A DNA stretch of 64,000 nucleotides, taken from assembly GCF_024137025.1 (NCBI RefSeq), contig NZ_JAMYJR010000037.1, forward strand, positions 1 through 64,000. The letters are read 5' to 3'. Below, piece after piece: positions 28,626 to 36,453 of this stretch. Each line of letters begins with the position of its first letter. The first letter of the stretch is position 1. The position numbers were made by a program, and so were the translations under genes. This stretch comes from Paractinoplanes aksuensis. GTDB lineage: Bacteria; Actinomycetota; Actinomycetes; Mycobacteriales; Micromonosporaceae. Below the pieces are notes generated by a model that saw only the letters and a program-made list of their open reading frames with translations, was not told where the DNA came from and ran no database searches.

Positions 28626-29363
28626 TTACCGGCGTGCTGTCCGCTTGTCAGCGGCCGTTTGTCCGTCGGCGTGCCAACGGTAGTCGCCGGCCGGCCGGTA
28701 CGGAGCGTTTGCCCAGGTAGCGGGATGGTTGGCCACGGCCGAAAGCTTGCCCGCGGTGGCCGGCGAGATGCGAGCGCCCCCCGCGATCAGCAGCCTGTCA
28801 AGCTCTTTGTCGGTGGCGACCAGGACCTCTTTCGGGAGGCCGTGCACGCTGATCACGCCGTTGCCCACGAACGTGAGCACGGGCGTCACCGGCACACTCA
28901 GGCCGACGGCGGCGGAGAGCGCCTTGCTCGCGCGGCGGGCCTCACGACGGGCCTCGGCGACGTAATGCGGGCGCTTACCGTTGATCTGCACCACGTCACC
29001 GGCGATGAGCACCCGGGCGCGGCCATGATCGGCGACGGTCACCGCGTAGACGCCGCCCGGACCGATGGCCAGGAAGCCGGCGCGGTCGTCGGCGGGGTCG
29101 GGCTCGTAGTAGCCCAGCGCGTCGGTGCGCGGCCAGTCCACGATGTGCCAGTTGGGTCCGAGACGGTCGAGGCGGGTGAGCGCGCGTGCGCCGGCGGCTT
29201 CGAGACGACGGGCGTCCTTCTCGGCGCGGCGGCGGCGGGCCCACTCGGCGGGTGTCGTGGTGCGACCGGGCGCCTCGAGAGCGGCGGGGCTGCCCAGGCG
29301 ACGGTCGATCCGTTGACTGTTCGGAGTGGCGGGTAGAGCAGGGCGTGCTGGGAAGACAGTCAC
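28626..29363 (-). CDS. NERD-like nuclease-related domain protein
   Basis: This 245-residue basic protein has a predicted NERD (nuclease-related) core: LDRLGPNWHIVDWPRTD, FLAIGPGGVYAVTVADHG, ARVLIAGDVVQINGKRPHYVAEARREARRASKAL (residues about 105-160), then VPVTPVLTFVGN. NERD domains resemble restriction-endonuclease folds, but the usual acidic-lysine triad is only partly apparent, so nuclease activity is unproven. I chose GTG 29363 (GGAGG 5 bases upstream) over TTG 29378. It is divergent from the arginine deiminase gene. Confidence 0.6.
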   Translation of the reverse strand: MTVFPARPALPATPNSQRIDRRLGSPAALEAPGRTTTPAEWARRRRAEKDARRLEAAGARALTRLDRLGPNWHIVDWPRTDALGYYEPDPADDRAGFLAIGPGGVYAVTVADHGRARVLIAGDVVQINGKRPHYVAEARREARRASKALSAAVGLSVPVTPVLTFVGNGVISVHGLPKEVLVATDKELDRLLIAGGARISPATAGKLSAVANHPATWANAPYRPAGDYRWHADGQTAADKRTARR

Positions 29364-29463
29364 TGCGACCTCCGGCAAAAGGTCCTTCGGGCTCTCTTTT
29401 CACTACCGTAAGTGCTCGACCCCCTACGGAAGCAAGACACGGTGGTGGAAGAAAGTGGAATGA

Positions 29464-29534
29464 TTAGGGGATGAATGCCGCATTCACGCATCGCTACTTC
29501 TTGCGGATGGTGCATCTCGGCGCCTGATCCCCTG
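29464..29534 (+). promoter_or_regulatory. leader region of the arginine deiminase gene: palindrome and possible short leader ORF
   Basis: The perfect palindrome TGAATGCCGCATTCA (29472-29486) resembles an ARG-type box but with a 5-base rather than 4-base centre. An 18-codon open frame MNAAFTHRYFLRMVHLGA (29471-29527) starts inside it, preceded by AGGGG. The frame is bracketed by AGGGGAT (29466-29472) and ATCCCCT (29527-29533), which can pair. It lies about 190 bases before the deiminase start, within the 313-base gap between the NERD-like gene and arcA; I see nothing else there but the promoter at 29665. Confidence 0.3.
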
Positions 29535-29676
29535 TTCGACAGTTTCCATGGACAAAGTTAGTCCGCGCGCCGCGCTCGTGCACACATGTCTCATGATCTA
29601 GGCAGAACGTCATCGGCCGATCGCGTTCAGTGCCCGGTGGGTGCCGCGAGATCGACGGGTGGGCTACGGTCGCTTC

Positions 29677-30876
29677 GTGGTGCACTACGTCGACAGTGAA
29701 GTCGGACAGCTGCGTACGGTGCTGCTGCACCGCCCCGGCGCCGAGCTGGCCCGCCTGACCCCTCGGAACAACGACAGCCTGCTCTTCGACGGTATCCCGT
29801 GGGTGAGCCGGGCCCAGGAAGAGCACGACGCCTTCGCGGCCGCCCTGCGCGAGCGGGGGGTCGAGGTGCTCTATCTGGGTCAGCTGCTGGCCGAGACGCT
29901 GGCCGTGGCCGACGCCCGCACCGAGCTGACCGAGACGGTGCTCGCCGACCGCCGGCTGGGCGACACCCTGCGCGAGAGCGTGCGCCGCTACCTGGCCGAC
30001 CAGGACCCGAAGCGCCTGGCCGAGGTGCTGATGGCCGGGCTGGCCCACGAGGAGCTCAAGCCCGGGCCGGGCGGCCTGGTCTACGAGATGATGGACAGGC
30101 TCGACTTCGTGATCGACCCCCTGCCCAACCTGCTGTTCACCCGTGACTCCTCGGTGTGGGTGCGCGACCGGGTGGCGGTCACCAGCCTGGCCATGCCGGC
30201 CCGCAGTCGCGAGACCACGCTGACCCGGGCCATCTACCGGTACCACCCGCGTTTCGCCGGCTCCGAGCTGCTGTACGACCCCGAGCTGGAACGGCTCGAG
30301 GGCGGCGACGTGCTCGTGCTGGCGCCCGAGGTGCTGGCCATCGGGGTCGGCGAGCGCACCACCCCGGCCGGGGCCGAGCGGCTGGCCCGCCGGGTCTTCG
30401 CAGCCGGTCTGGCCCGCACGATCCTGGCCGTGCCGATCGCCCAGGAACGCGCCACCATGCACCTCGACACCGTGTGCACGATGGTCGACGTCGACGCGGT
30501 CGTGATGTATCCGAACATCGCTGACACCCTGCGGGCGTACACGGTGACCGCCGACGCCGATGGTGAGCCCCGCGCTTCGGCGCCGCGCCCGTTCCTCGAG
30601 GCCGCGGCCGAGGCGATGCGGATCGACCGGTTGCGGATCATCGACACCGGGCTCGACCCGGTCACGGCCGAGCGCGAGCAGTGGGACGACGGCAACAACA
30701 CCCTGGCCATCGCGCCCCGGTTGTGTGTGGCCTACGAGCGCAACGTCGAGACCAACGCGCAGCTCGAGCGGGCCGGCATCGAGGTCGTCCGGATCAGCGG
30801 CAGTGAACTCGGCAGCGGCCGGGGCGGCCCGCGATGCATGAGCTGCCCGATCGAGCGAGCGCCCTGGAGCGCGTGA
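29677..30876 (+). CDS. arcA: arginine deiminase
   Basis: This 399-residue enzyme converts arginine to citrulline and ammonia. It has the full set of motifs: VDSEVGQLRTVLLHRPG at the N-terminus, LPNLLFTRDSSVWV near 150, LEGGDVLVLAPEVLAIGVGERT near 207-228, TMHLDTVCTMVD with the catalytic His near 262, WDDGNNTLAIAP, and the C-terminal RGGPRCMSCPIERA with the nucleophilic Cys near 388. GTG 29677 is preferred because TACGGT ends 6 bases before it (leaderless); GTG 29641 would add 12 residues. There is no arcB, arcC or arcD nearby, so it works without a linked ATP-yielding pathway. Confidence 0.93.
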   Translation: MVHYVDSEVGQLRTVLLHRPGAELARLTPRNNDSLLFDGIPWVSRAQEEHDAFAAALRERGVEVLYLGQLLAETLAVADARTELTETVLADRRLGDTLRESVRRYLADQDPKRLAEVLMAGLAHEELKPGPGGLVYEMMDRLDFVIDPLPNLLFTRDSSVWVRDRVAVTSLAMPARSRETTLTRAIYRYHPRFAGSELLYDPELERLEGGDVLVLAPEVLAIGVGERTTPAGAERLARRVFAAGLARTILAVPIAQERATMHLDTVCTMVDVDAVVMYPNIADTLRAYTVTADADGEPRASAPRPFLEAAAEAMRIDRLRIIDTGLDPVTAEREQWDDGNNTLAIAPRLCVAYERNVETNAQLERAGIEVVRISGSELGSGRGGPRCMSCPIERAPWSA

Positions 30877-30877
30877 A

Positions 30878-31627
30878 TCACGCCGCCGGGCGACCCCTCA
30901 CGTGTGAGACGACCAGCTCGGGGACGGGCGTGGCCCCGTCCACCAGATGGGCCCGGTCGGGGAAGTCGAAAACGGCGATCTCGAGCTGTACGGGGTAGTC
31001 CGGGGCCTGGCCGACCCGCTGCACCACCTCGCCGTCGATCGTGAACTCGAGAGAGTTGGGGCGCCATTTCACGCCGTACGTGTGAAAAGCGGCAACGTCG
31101 ATCGGCCGGGTGACCGTCCCCCACTCCTCCGTGAGCTGTGGATCGCGGAAGCGGTGCAGCCCCATCCCGATCGCCTGCGGGTCGGTGCCGAAGACCTCCA
31201 TGACGCAGATCTCGCCGGAGAGCTCGGGGGCGGTCTCGATGCCGGAGAGCCAGCAGGCGATCATCGAGCGCGGGGTGATCGTGCCGCGCATCCGGATCTC
31301 GATGTCCTCGTAGAGCGGGGTGTAGCCCCAGAACTCGCCCTGCTCCTCCCGCACCCGCTGATCAGTGAGGAACGGCTGGCCGCCGACGGTGCTGCCGGCC
31401 GGGCCCGAGTAGTTCGCGCTCTGGATCCCCGACACCCGCAACGGCGTCTCGTGCACCCCCTCGGCCCACAGCGGCTGGTCGACCGGGATGCTCAGCCGCA
31501 GCTCCCCGCCACCCACCTCGTAGGTGGCGGCCGACTGCGCCCGCGAACTCCAATGGGGCAAATACCACGGCACCCAGACAGAGCGGTCCAACTCGTCCGA
31601 CTCGAACCGCTCGTCCAGGGTCGTCAT
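30878..31627 (-). CDS. GH16-like protein with an altered catalytic motif
   Basis: This 249-residue protein has the beta-jellyroll shape of glycoside hydrolase family 16 (YEDIEIRMRGT, SMIACWLSGIE, then the strand with acidic residues, then AAFHTYGVKWRPNSLEFTIDGEVV). The expected EXDXXE catalytic strand reads EICVME (about residues 138-143), so both glutamates remain but the central aspartate is a cysteine. There is no signal peptide, which is unusual for GH16. It lies 3 bases after the DUF5926 gene and is surely co-transcribed. Activity as a glycosidase is doubtful. Confidence 0.7.
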   Translation of the reverse strand: MTTLDERFESDELDRSVWVPWYLPHWSSRAQSAATYEVGGGELRLSIPVDQPLWAEGVHETPLRVSGIQSANYSGPAGSTVGGQPFLTDQRVREEQGEFWGYTPLYEDIEIRMRGTITPRSMIACWLSGIETAPELSGEICVMEVFGTDPQAIGMGLHRFRDPQLTEEWGTVTRPIDVAAFHTYGVKWRPNSLEFTIDGEVVQRVGQAPDYPVQLEIAVFDFPDRAHLVDGATPVPELVVSHVRGRPAA

Positions 31628-31630
31628 GGC

Positions 31631-32509
31631 TCAGCGCAAAGTAAGTTGGCGGCCGATCAGGCCCTGCTTGGCGCGGCGGGCGTCGGCGTCGAGCGGGCCG
31701 GTCTCGGCCAGCGTGTCCGCGTAGCGCTTGGCGAAGTCGGCCAGCGGCGCCTCCCAGTCGGCCGCCTCGGTCTCGCCCGGGATGTCCCACACCGGCACCA
31801 GCAGGCCGTGGGCCCGGAACATGCCGGCGAACTTGGTCTGCTCGCCCAGCAGCAGCTCCTGGGCGGCCGAGAGGCGCGCCAGCGCGTCGAGCGCGCGGTC
31901 CTCGGTCTCGGGCAGCACCCAGCGCACGTGGCCCTTGTCAGGGGCGACCCGGCACCAGTACGCGGCCCGGCCCGCCGACAGCCGCGCGGTCGGATAGATC
32001 GACGCGTTCGCCCGTTCGAGTGACGCCTTCACAGTCGGGTCCTCGGCCTGCTCGGCGTCGAGCCAGTACTCGAAACCCTCGTGCATCGTGATCTCGAGCG
32101 GGCTGTCGACCAGCACGTCCTGCAGGCGCGGGCCCGCACCGGGCAGGGCGGGCACCGAGACGGTGTCGCCGGGCTCGGTACGCAGGGCGCTCAGGATGGC
32201 CACGGCGAGGTCGCGCGAGACGTCCCCCGACTGCACGTGCCGCTGCAGGCCGATGAAGACCCGGCCGTCCTGGCGCGTCATGGCCGGCCAGGCCATGGGC
32301 AGCACGGTCGACAGCGTGACGGGACGATCGCCGTACTCCTCGATGATCTCGGGCCGGAGCGTGAGGGGCGCGCTGGCCGCGGGCACCAGCTCGCGCAACG
32401 CGATCCACTCCGGTTCGTCGGCCAGGCCCTCGAAGGGCCGGGCCACGAAGATGTCCCGCACCTTCTCGCGCTTGGGTGCGGACGGGCGTTGGTTACGACG
32501 CTTGCTCAC
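31631..32509 (-). CDS. DUF5926 family protein
   Basis: This 292-residue cytoplasmic protein matches the actinobacterial DUF5926 family. It opens with a basic segment (VSKRRNQRPSAPKREKVRDIFVARPFEGL) and continues with LPMAWPAMTRQDGRVFIGLQ and LLVPVWDIPGE. No function is known. GTG 32509 is the start, with TAGGCT 8 bases upstream; a longer frame upstream runs into a palindromic element and is an artefact. The MITE-like element ends exactly at this promoter, so the region upstream of its -10 box is donated by the element. Confidence 0.8.
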   Translation of the reverse strand: MSKRRNQRPSAPKREKVRDIFVARPFEGLADEPEWIALRELVPAASAPLTLRPEIIEEYGDRPVTLSTVLPMAWPAMTRQDGRVFIGLQRHVQSGDVSRDLAVAILSALRTEPGDTVSVPALPGAGPRLQDVLVDSPLEITMHEGFEYWLDAEQAEDPTVKASLERANASIYPTARLSAGRAAYWCRVAPDKGHVRWVLPETEDRALDALARLSAAQELLLGEQTKFAGMFRAHGLLVPVWDIPGETEAADWEAPLADFAKRYADTLAETGPLDADARRAKQGLIGRQLTLR

Positions 32510-32521
32510 GGCGAGACAGCC

Positions 32522-32688
32522 TAGCGCTTGCTTTGGATCAGGGGTGGGAGCGAGGCGCGGTCCAGATTTCGTCTGGGGGTGGCCCGGGGAAGCTCGGCTC
32601 CCGGGTTTGGAACCGGGCTTCCCCGGGACATCGCCAGACGGGATCTGGGCCTCGGCGCAGCCCCGGCCCTGATCCAAAGCAAGCGCTA
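32522..32688. mobile_element. 167-bp MITE-like palindromic element
   Basis: The ends are perfect 22-bp inverted repeats: 32522-32543 begins TAGCGCTTGCTTTGG and 32667-32688 ends with its complement. Inward the two arms remain about 80% complementary for 71 bases, and an inner hairpin (CCGGGTTTGGAACCGG, near 32601-32616) forms the tip, so the whole unit folds back on itself. The outermost TA on each side (32522-32523 and 32687-32688) could be a target duplication, as made by IS630/Tc1-like transposases. It encodes no protein of its own, though open frames cross it on both strands. Confidence 0.65.
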
Positions 32689-32720
32689 CCTTGGGCGGCC
32701 GAAAGGGACACTCCGGTGTC

Positions 32721-33914
32721 CTACGCGCGTGGCAACCGCACCTCGGCCGTGGTGCCGCCACCCTCGCGGGGACGCAGCGACACCCAGCCGTGCTGACGCT
32801 CGACCAGCCGGCGGACGAGATAGAGCCCGAGCCCGGCCCCCGGGTGGTGCCGCCGGTCGCCGCCCTCGGCCTGCCAGTAGCGCTCGAAGGCCTGCTCGAC
32901 GTGCTCGGGGCGGATGCCGGCCCCGCGGTCGGAGAGCCGGAAGCGCAGCGTCTCTTCGTCGACCCCGGCGCACAGCTCGACCACCGACTCGGGCGGGGAG
33001 TGCTTCTCGGCGTTGGTGGCCAGTTCGGTCAGGATCGTGGCGATCGAGTCGCGGTCGCCGTACGCCTTGGGCATCTCGCCCGGCAGGTTGTCGAGCACGA
33101 TGCGACGGCGCAGGTCGGCCGGCAACTCGTCGACGGCCGCGCGCAGCGCCTCGGCCAGGTCGAATGGGCCGGCCGGGGTGGCGCCGATCTCGCCGTCCTC
33201 GGTGGCCGCGGAGAGCAGGCGGTCGACCAGCCGGGCCAGCTCGCCGGCGCGGGTGCCGATGATGTGGACGGCCTCGTGGCGGCCGGTGTCGCCGAGCGAT
33301 TCCCAGTGGTTGGTCAGCGTGTCGGCGTACCCCTTGATGACGGTGACTGGGGTCCGCAGCTCGTGGCTGGTGACGGCCACCCAGAGGTCGCGGCCCTCTT
33401 GCCGGCGGGCCTGCTCGGCGCTGTGCACGGGCAGGCCGTCACGGGCCGCGTAGAGGCGCCCGGCGTGGCTGGCCAGCAGCTCGAGGACGGCGTGGTGCTC
33501 GGGGCCGGGCTCGCCGTCACCGTCGCCGAAATAGACGTGCAGCGAGCCCACGATCGTGTCGCCGACCTCGCACCGGGCGCCCAGCATGCGCCGGACGTCG
33601 CCCCCCTCGACCTGCTTGGCGAACTCGTCGTTGAGCGAGTCGAGCGGGATGAGCAGGGTGCGCCCGTCGCGCAGGCGGCCGTCGGCCCGGTCGACCCGGC
33701 GGCCGATGGCGGCGCTGCAGACGCCCGTGGCGGCGATGATGCGGCCGTGGTCGGCCGCGTACTCGGCGAAGCCGGCGCCGCGGCCGCCCAGCGTCTCTTG
33801 CGCCAGGCGCACGATGTGCTGGAGCACGGGCAGCCCCGCCTCGCCGGAGTTGATCCGGTCGAGGATCGCGATCTGACCCCGGGTCAGCGCGCTGTAGTCG
33901 GGACGGTCCGGCAT
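32721..33914 (-). CDS. GAF-domain sensor histidine kinase, soluble
   Basis: This 397-residue kinase has an N-terminal GAF-like sensor (VLQHIVRLAQETLGGRGAGFAEY, residues about 28-165), a HisKA phosphoacceptor VAVTSHELRTPVTVIKGYA near 188-206 and a HATPase_c domain (LATNAEKHS N-box near 305, SDRGAGI, GAGLGLYLVRRL near 365). No membrane segment is present, so it senses a cytoplasmic signal. There is no partner response regulator next to it (an orphan kinase). ATG 33914 has CAGACT 7 bases upstream. The 32-base gap to the MITE-like element shows no terminator. Confidence 0.85.
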   Translation of the reverse strand: MPDRPDYSALTRGQIAILDRINSGEAGLPVLQHIVRLAQETLGGRGAGFAEYAADHGRIIAATGVCSAAIGRRVDRADGRLRDGRTLLIPLDSLNDEFAKQVEGGDVRRMLGARCEVGDTIVGSLHVYFGDGDGEPGPEHHAVLELLASHAGRLYAARDGLPVHSAEQARRQEGRDLWVAVTSHELRTPVTVIKGYADTLTNHWESLGDTGRHEAVHIIGTRAGELARLVDRLLSAATEDGEIGATPAGPFDLAEALRAAVDELPADLRRRIVLDNLPGEMPKAYGDRDSIATILTELATNAEKHSPPESVVELCAGVDEETLRFRLSDRGAGIRPEHVEQAFERYWQAEGGDRRHHPGAGLGLYLVRRLVERQHGWVSLRPREGGGTTAEVRLPRA

Positions 33915-33960
33915 GCTTGCGAGTCTGCCTCGCTTCCCGACCGCAAGAGAGTGACTCACG

Positions 33961-34752
33961 TCACAAAGTTGCGAGGTGATCGAGCACGAAGCGGGGGCGG
34001 TCGGTGATGACGCCGTCGACCTGGTGCTCCAGGACCATGTCAAGATCGGCCTTGTCGTTGACGGTCCACACGTACGCCTGATGCCCGGCCGCCCGGATGG
34101 CTGGGATCAGCCCCGGCCGCGACCGCACCAGCGCGACCCCGGGCCCGGCTATGCGCGCGCCGAACGGCAGCTTGCCCCGGCCCACCCCGGGCGGCAGCAT
34201 CTCGACCAGATAGACCGTCGGCAGCGTCGGCGCCTGGGCCCGGATGCGGCGCAACGCCAGTGCGGCGAACGACATCACGGTCACCTGCACGGCCTGGTCC
34301 GGCTGCGGTTCGGCCAGGCCGAAGCGCTGGAGCGTGCGCACGAGGCGACGCTCGACCTCGGCCCCGTACCGGGTGGGGTGCTTGGTCTCGATCAGCAGGC
34401 GGACGTTCCGGCCGCTGTCGCACACCGTCTGCAGCAGCCGGTCGAGCGTCAGCAGGCGGGAGAGCGCCGGCAACGGCTCGTCGTCCACCGGATAGCCGGG
34501 GTGCCAGGAGCCGAAGTCGAGCGAGTCGAGCTCGGCCAGGGTCTTGGCGCTGACCTTGCCGCGCCCGTTGCTCGTACGGTCGAGCCGCCGGTCGTGCACG
34601 CAGACGAGGTGACCGTCGCGGGTGAGCCGGACGTCGCACTCGAGCCCGTCGACGCCGTCCTCCAGAGCGCGGAGGTAGGCGCCGAGCGTGTGCTCCGGAA
34701 GTGCGTCGGCGCCACCACGGTGCGCGAATACCAAGGGACGGTAGTCACTCAC
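33961..34752 (-). CDS. glycerophosphodiester phosphodiesterase
   Basis: This 263-residue TIM-barrel enzyme hydrolyses glycerophosphodiesters to glycerol-3-phosphate and an alcohol. Catalytic motifs are FAHRGGADALPEHTLGAY (HR and E) near residues 9-26, GLECDVRLTRDGHLVCVHD near 36-54, and LLIETKH near 117. It has no signal peptide, so it acts in the cytoplasm. The start is GTG 34752, with TAGGCA 8 bases upstream. It follows the rhodanese gene by 11 bases and the two probably share a transcript. Confidence 0.88.
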   Translation of the reverse strand: MSDYRPLVFAHRGGADALPEHTLGAYLRALEDGVDGLECDVRLTRDGHLVCVHDRRLDRTSNGRGKVSAKTLAELDSLDFGSWHPGYPVDDEPLPALSRLLTLDRLLQTVCDSGRNVRLLIETKHPTRYGAEVERRLVRTLQRFGLAEPQPDQAVQVTVMSFAALALRRIRAQAPTLPTVYLVEMLPPGVGRGKLPFGARIAGPGVALVRSRPGLIPAIRAAGHQAYVWTVNDKADLDMVLEHQVDGVITDRPRFVLDHLATL

Positions 34753-34763
34753 AGTTGTGCTGC

Positions 34764-35099
34764 CTAGATGACCCGGGGCTGCTGCCCGCCCTCGTTGACG
34801 ACCTCGCGACCGGCGGCGGCCCAGGACATCATGCCGCCGTCGAGGTTGCGCACGTTGTCCCAGCCGTTGCCCATCAGATAGGACACGACCTGGCCCGAAC
34901 GGCCGCCGGACCGGCAGACGACGACCACTTCGACGTCGGCCGGCACCTCGGCCGTACGGGCCGGGATCTCCATCATCGGCACGTGGTGGGCGCCGGGTGC
35001 ATGCCCGGCGGCCCACTCCTCGGGCTCGCGCACGTCGAGCAGGTAGGCGTCGTCGCCGACCTCGGCGGGGGTCACGCTTGGTACTTGGGGTCCGAACAC
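34764..35099 (-). CDS. single-domain rhodanese-like sulfurtransferase
   Basis: This 111-residue protein is one rhodanese domain with the active loop VVCRSGGRSGQV near 60-71 and the DVREPEEWAAGHAPGAHHVPM signature near 22-42. It moves sulfane sulfur; the acceptor is unknown. GTG 35099 has TACGCT 7 bases upstream, so it is likely leaderless. It lies 19 bases beyond the stop codon of the LCP gene. Confidence 0.88.
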   Translation of the reverse strand: MFGPQVPSVTPAEVGDDAYLLDVREPEEWAAGHAPGAHHVPMMEIPARTAEVPADVEVVVVCRSGGRSGQVVSYLMGNGWDNVRNLDGGMMSWAAAGREVVNEGGQQPRVI

Positions 35100-35118
35100 G
35101 AGCCCTAGCGTACGGCGG

Positions 35119-36321
35119 TCACTTGCCGGCCGCGGCGTCCGTCCCCTTCTTGAGGTTGTCCGCCATCCAGGTGTCCATGTCGTCGGCCGCCACCGCCTTG
35201 AAGAGCGCCAGGGCCTTCTCTTTGTCCGAGACCACCACGGACTGGCCGTCGATGGTGTCGCTGCCCTTGTTGGGGCTGGTGATGAACGTGAGGTTGCTGC
35301 CCCGGACGCCGCGCATCTCTTTCGCCATGTCGGTCAGCGAGAAGTCGTTGTCGACCGTGACGGCCGCCGTGACCGCCTTGAGGAACGAGTTCAGCTTGGC
35401 CGGGTTGGTGATCGTGCCGCTGCTGGCCGCCTTGTCCATGAGCGCCTTCAGGAAGTCCTGCTGGTGCTGCATGCGGGCGAAGTCGCCGCGGGCGAACTGC
35501 TTGCGCTGCCGCACCCAGTCGAGCGCCGTGGCGCCGTCCATGTGCATGGTGCCCTTGGTGAACGTGCGGTACGGCTTGTGGATCGACTTGACGGTCTTCT
35601 CGACCTTCAGGTCGACGCCACCGAGCGCGTCGGTGACCTCTTTGAAGCCGCCGAAGTCGATGGCCATGACGTGGTCGACCTTGACGTCGGTGAGGCACTC
35701 GACGGTGTGCACGGCCCGCGGCAGCCCACCGAAGGCGAACGCCGCATTGATCTTGGCGCGGCTGCCGTCGCCGCACTTGGCGTCGTTGCTGCGCGGGATG
35801 ACGACCCACAGGTCACGCGGGATCGAGATCAGCTGGGCGCTTTTGTGGTCCTCGGGCACGTGCATGAGGATCAGCGTGTCGGCGCGCCACTTGCCGGCTC
35901 CGTCGTCCTGGGCGTCGGGGTCGCGGGAGTCGCTGCCCACCAGCAGGATGTTCTGCGCGCCCTCGATGGCCTTGGCCGGCCGGTCGGGGTTGATGCCCGA
36001 GAAGGCGTCGGTGCGCTTCAGGTCTTTGTCGAGGCCCGAGGCGTAGCCGTAGAGCGAGATGCCGGCGATGAGCGCGATGATCAGAACGGCCAGACCGGCC
36101 AGCAGGGCGATGCGCCCCCAGCGCGGCTTGGGCCGGCGCCCCTTGTACGAGGTGCCGCGGCCGGGACCATCGGGGCCGACGGGACCGCCGCCGCCGTAAC
36201 CGCCACCACCACCCCCGCCGCCGCGGTAGGCACCAGAAGGACGGGCCGACGCCCGGCCCGAAGACGGGACTGAGGCTCGACCGGAACCGGAACCCCCGTA
36301 GGGGGACGTGGGCGCTGACAT
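35119..36321 (-). CDS. LytR-CpsA-Psr (LCP) family cell-wall glycopolymer ligase
   Basis: This 400-residue protein has a Gly/Ser/Pro-rich cytoplasmic head (about 1-65), one membrane helix (IALLAGLAVLIIALIAGISLYG, about 72-92, shown by position) and an extracellular LCP domain: NILLVGSDSRD near 124, DTLILMHVPEDHKSAQLISIPRDLWV with the polyprenyl-phosphate arginine near 165, and ALDWVRQRKQFARGDFARMQHQQ near 268-290. Such enzymes link teichoic acids, arabinogalactan or other glycopolymers to peptidoglycan. ATG 36321 has TAACCT 7 bases upstream, leaderless. An acidic-residue tail ends the protein; no LytR_C domain is seen. Confidence 0.88.
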   Translation of the reverse strand: MSAPTSPYGGSGSGRASVPSSGRASARPSGAYRGGGGGGGGYGGGGPVGPDGPGRGTSYKGRRPKPRWGRIALLAGLAVLIIALIAGISLYGYASGLDKDLKRTDAFSGINPDRPAKAIEGAQNILLVGSDSRDPDAQDDGAGKWRADTLILMHVPEDHKSAQLISIPRDLWVVIPRSNDAKCGDGSRAKINAAFAFGGLPRAVHTVECLTDVKVDHVMAIDFGGFKEVTDALGGVDLKVEKTVKSIHKPYRTFTKGTMHMDGATALDWVRQRKQFARGDFARMQHQQDFLKALMDKAASSGTITNPAKLNSFLKAVTAAVTVDNDFSLTDMAKEMRGVRGSNLTFITSPNKGSDTIDGQSVVVSDKEKALALFKAVAADDMDTWMADNLKKGTDAAAGK

Positions 36322-36406
36322 GAAACCTAGGTTACGTACCCGTCGCACCAACTCCCTGCCATCAAACCGACACGGCACGAAGTAGGGAGACGCTCCAACA
36401 GGTGAA

Positions 36407-36436
36407 ATGCGGGGCCGGCGACAGCCGGCCCCGCAT
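36407..36436 (-). terminator. terminator hairpin behind the acetate symporter operon
   Basis: A perfect 13-bp stem ATGCGGGGCCGGC (36407-36419) and GCCGGCCCCGCAT (36424-36436) with a GACA loop lies 18 bases beyond the symporter stop codon. It is the cleanest terminator in this half of the window. Confidence 0.8.
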
Positions 36437-36453
36437 GTCGAATTAATCGAGAC

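Noticed and set aside
18973..30876. A linked arginine deiminase pathway joining ddaH and arcA
   Set aside because: The two genes are 10 kb apart with housekeeping genes between and no carbamoyltransferase, carbamate kinase or antiporter, so no operon-level pathway can be claimed.
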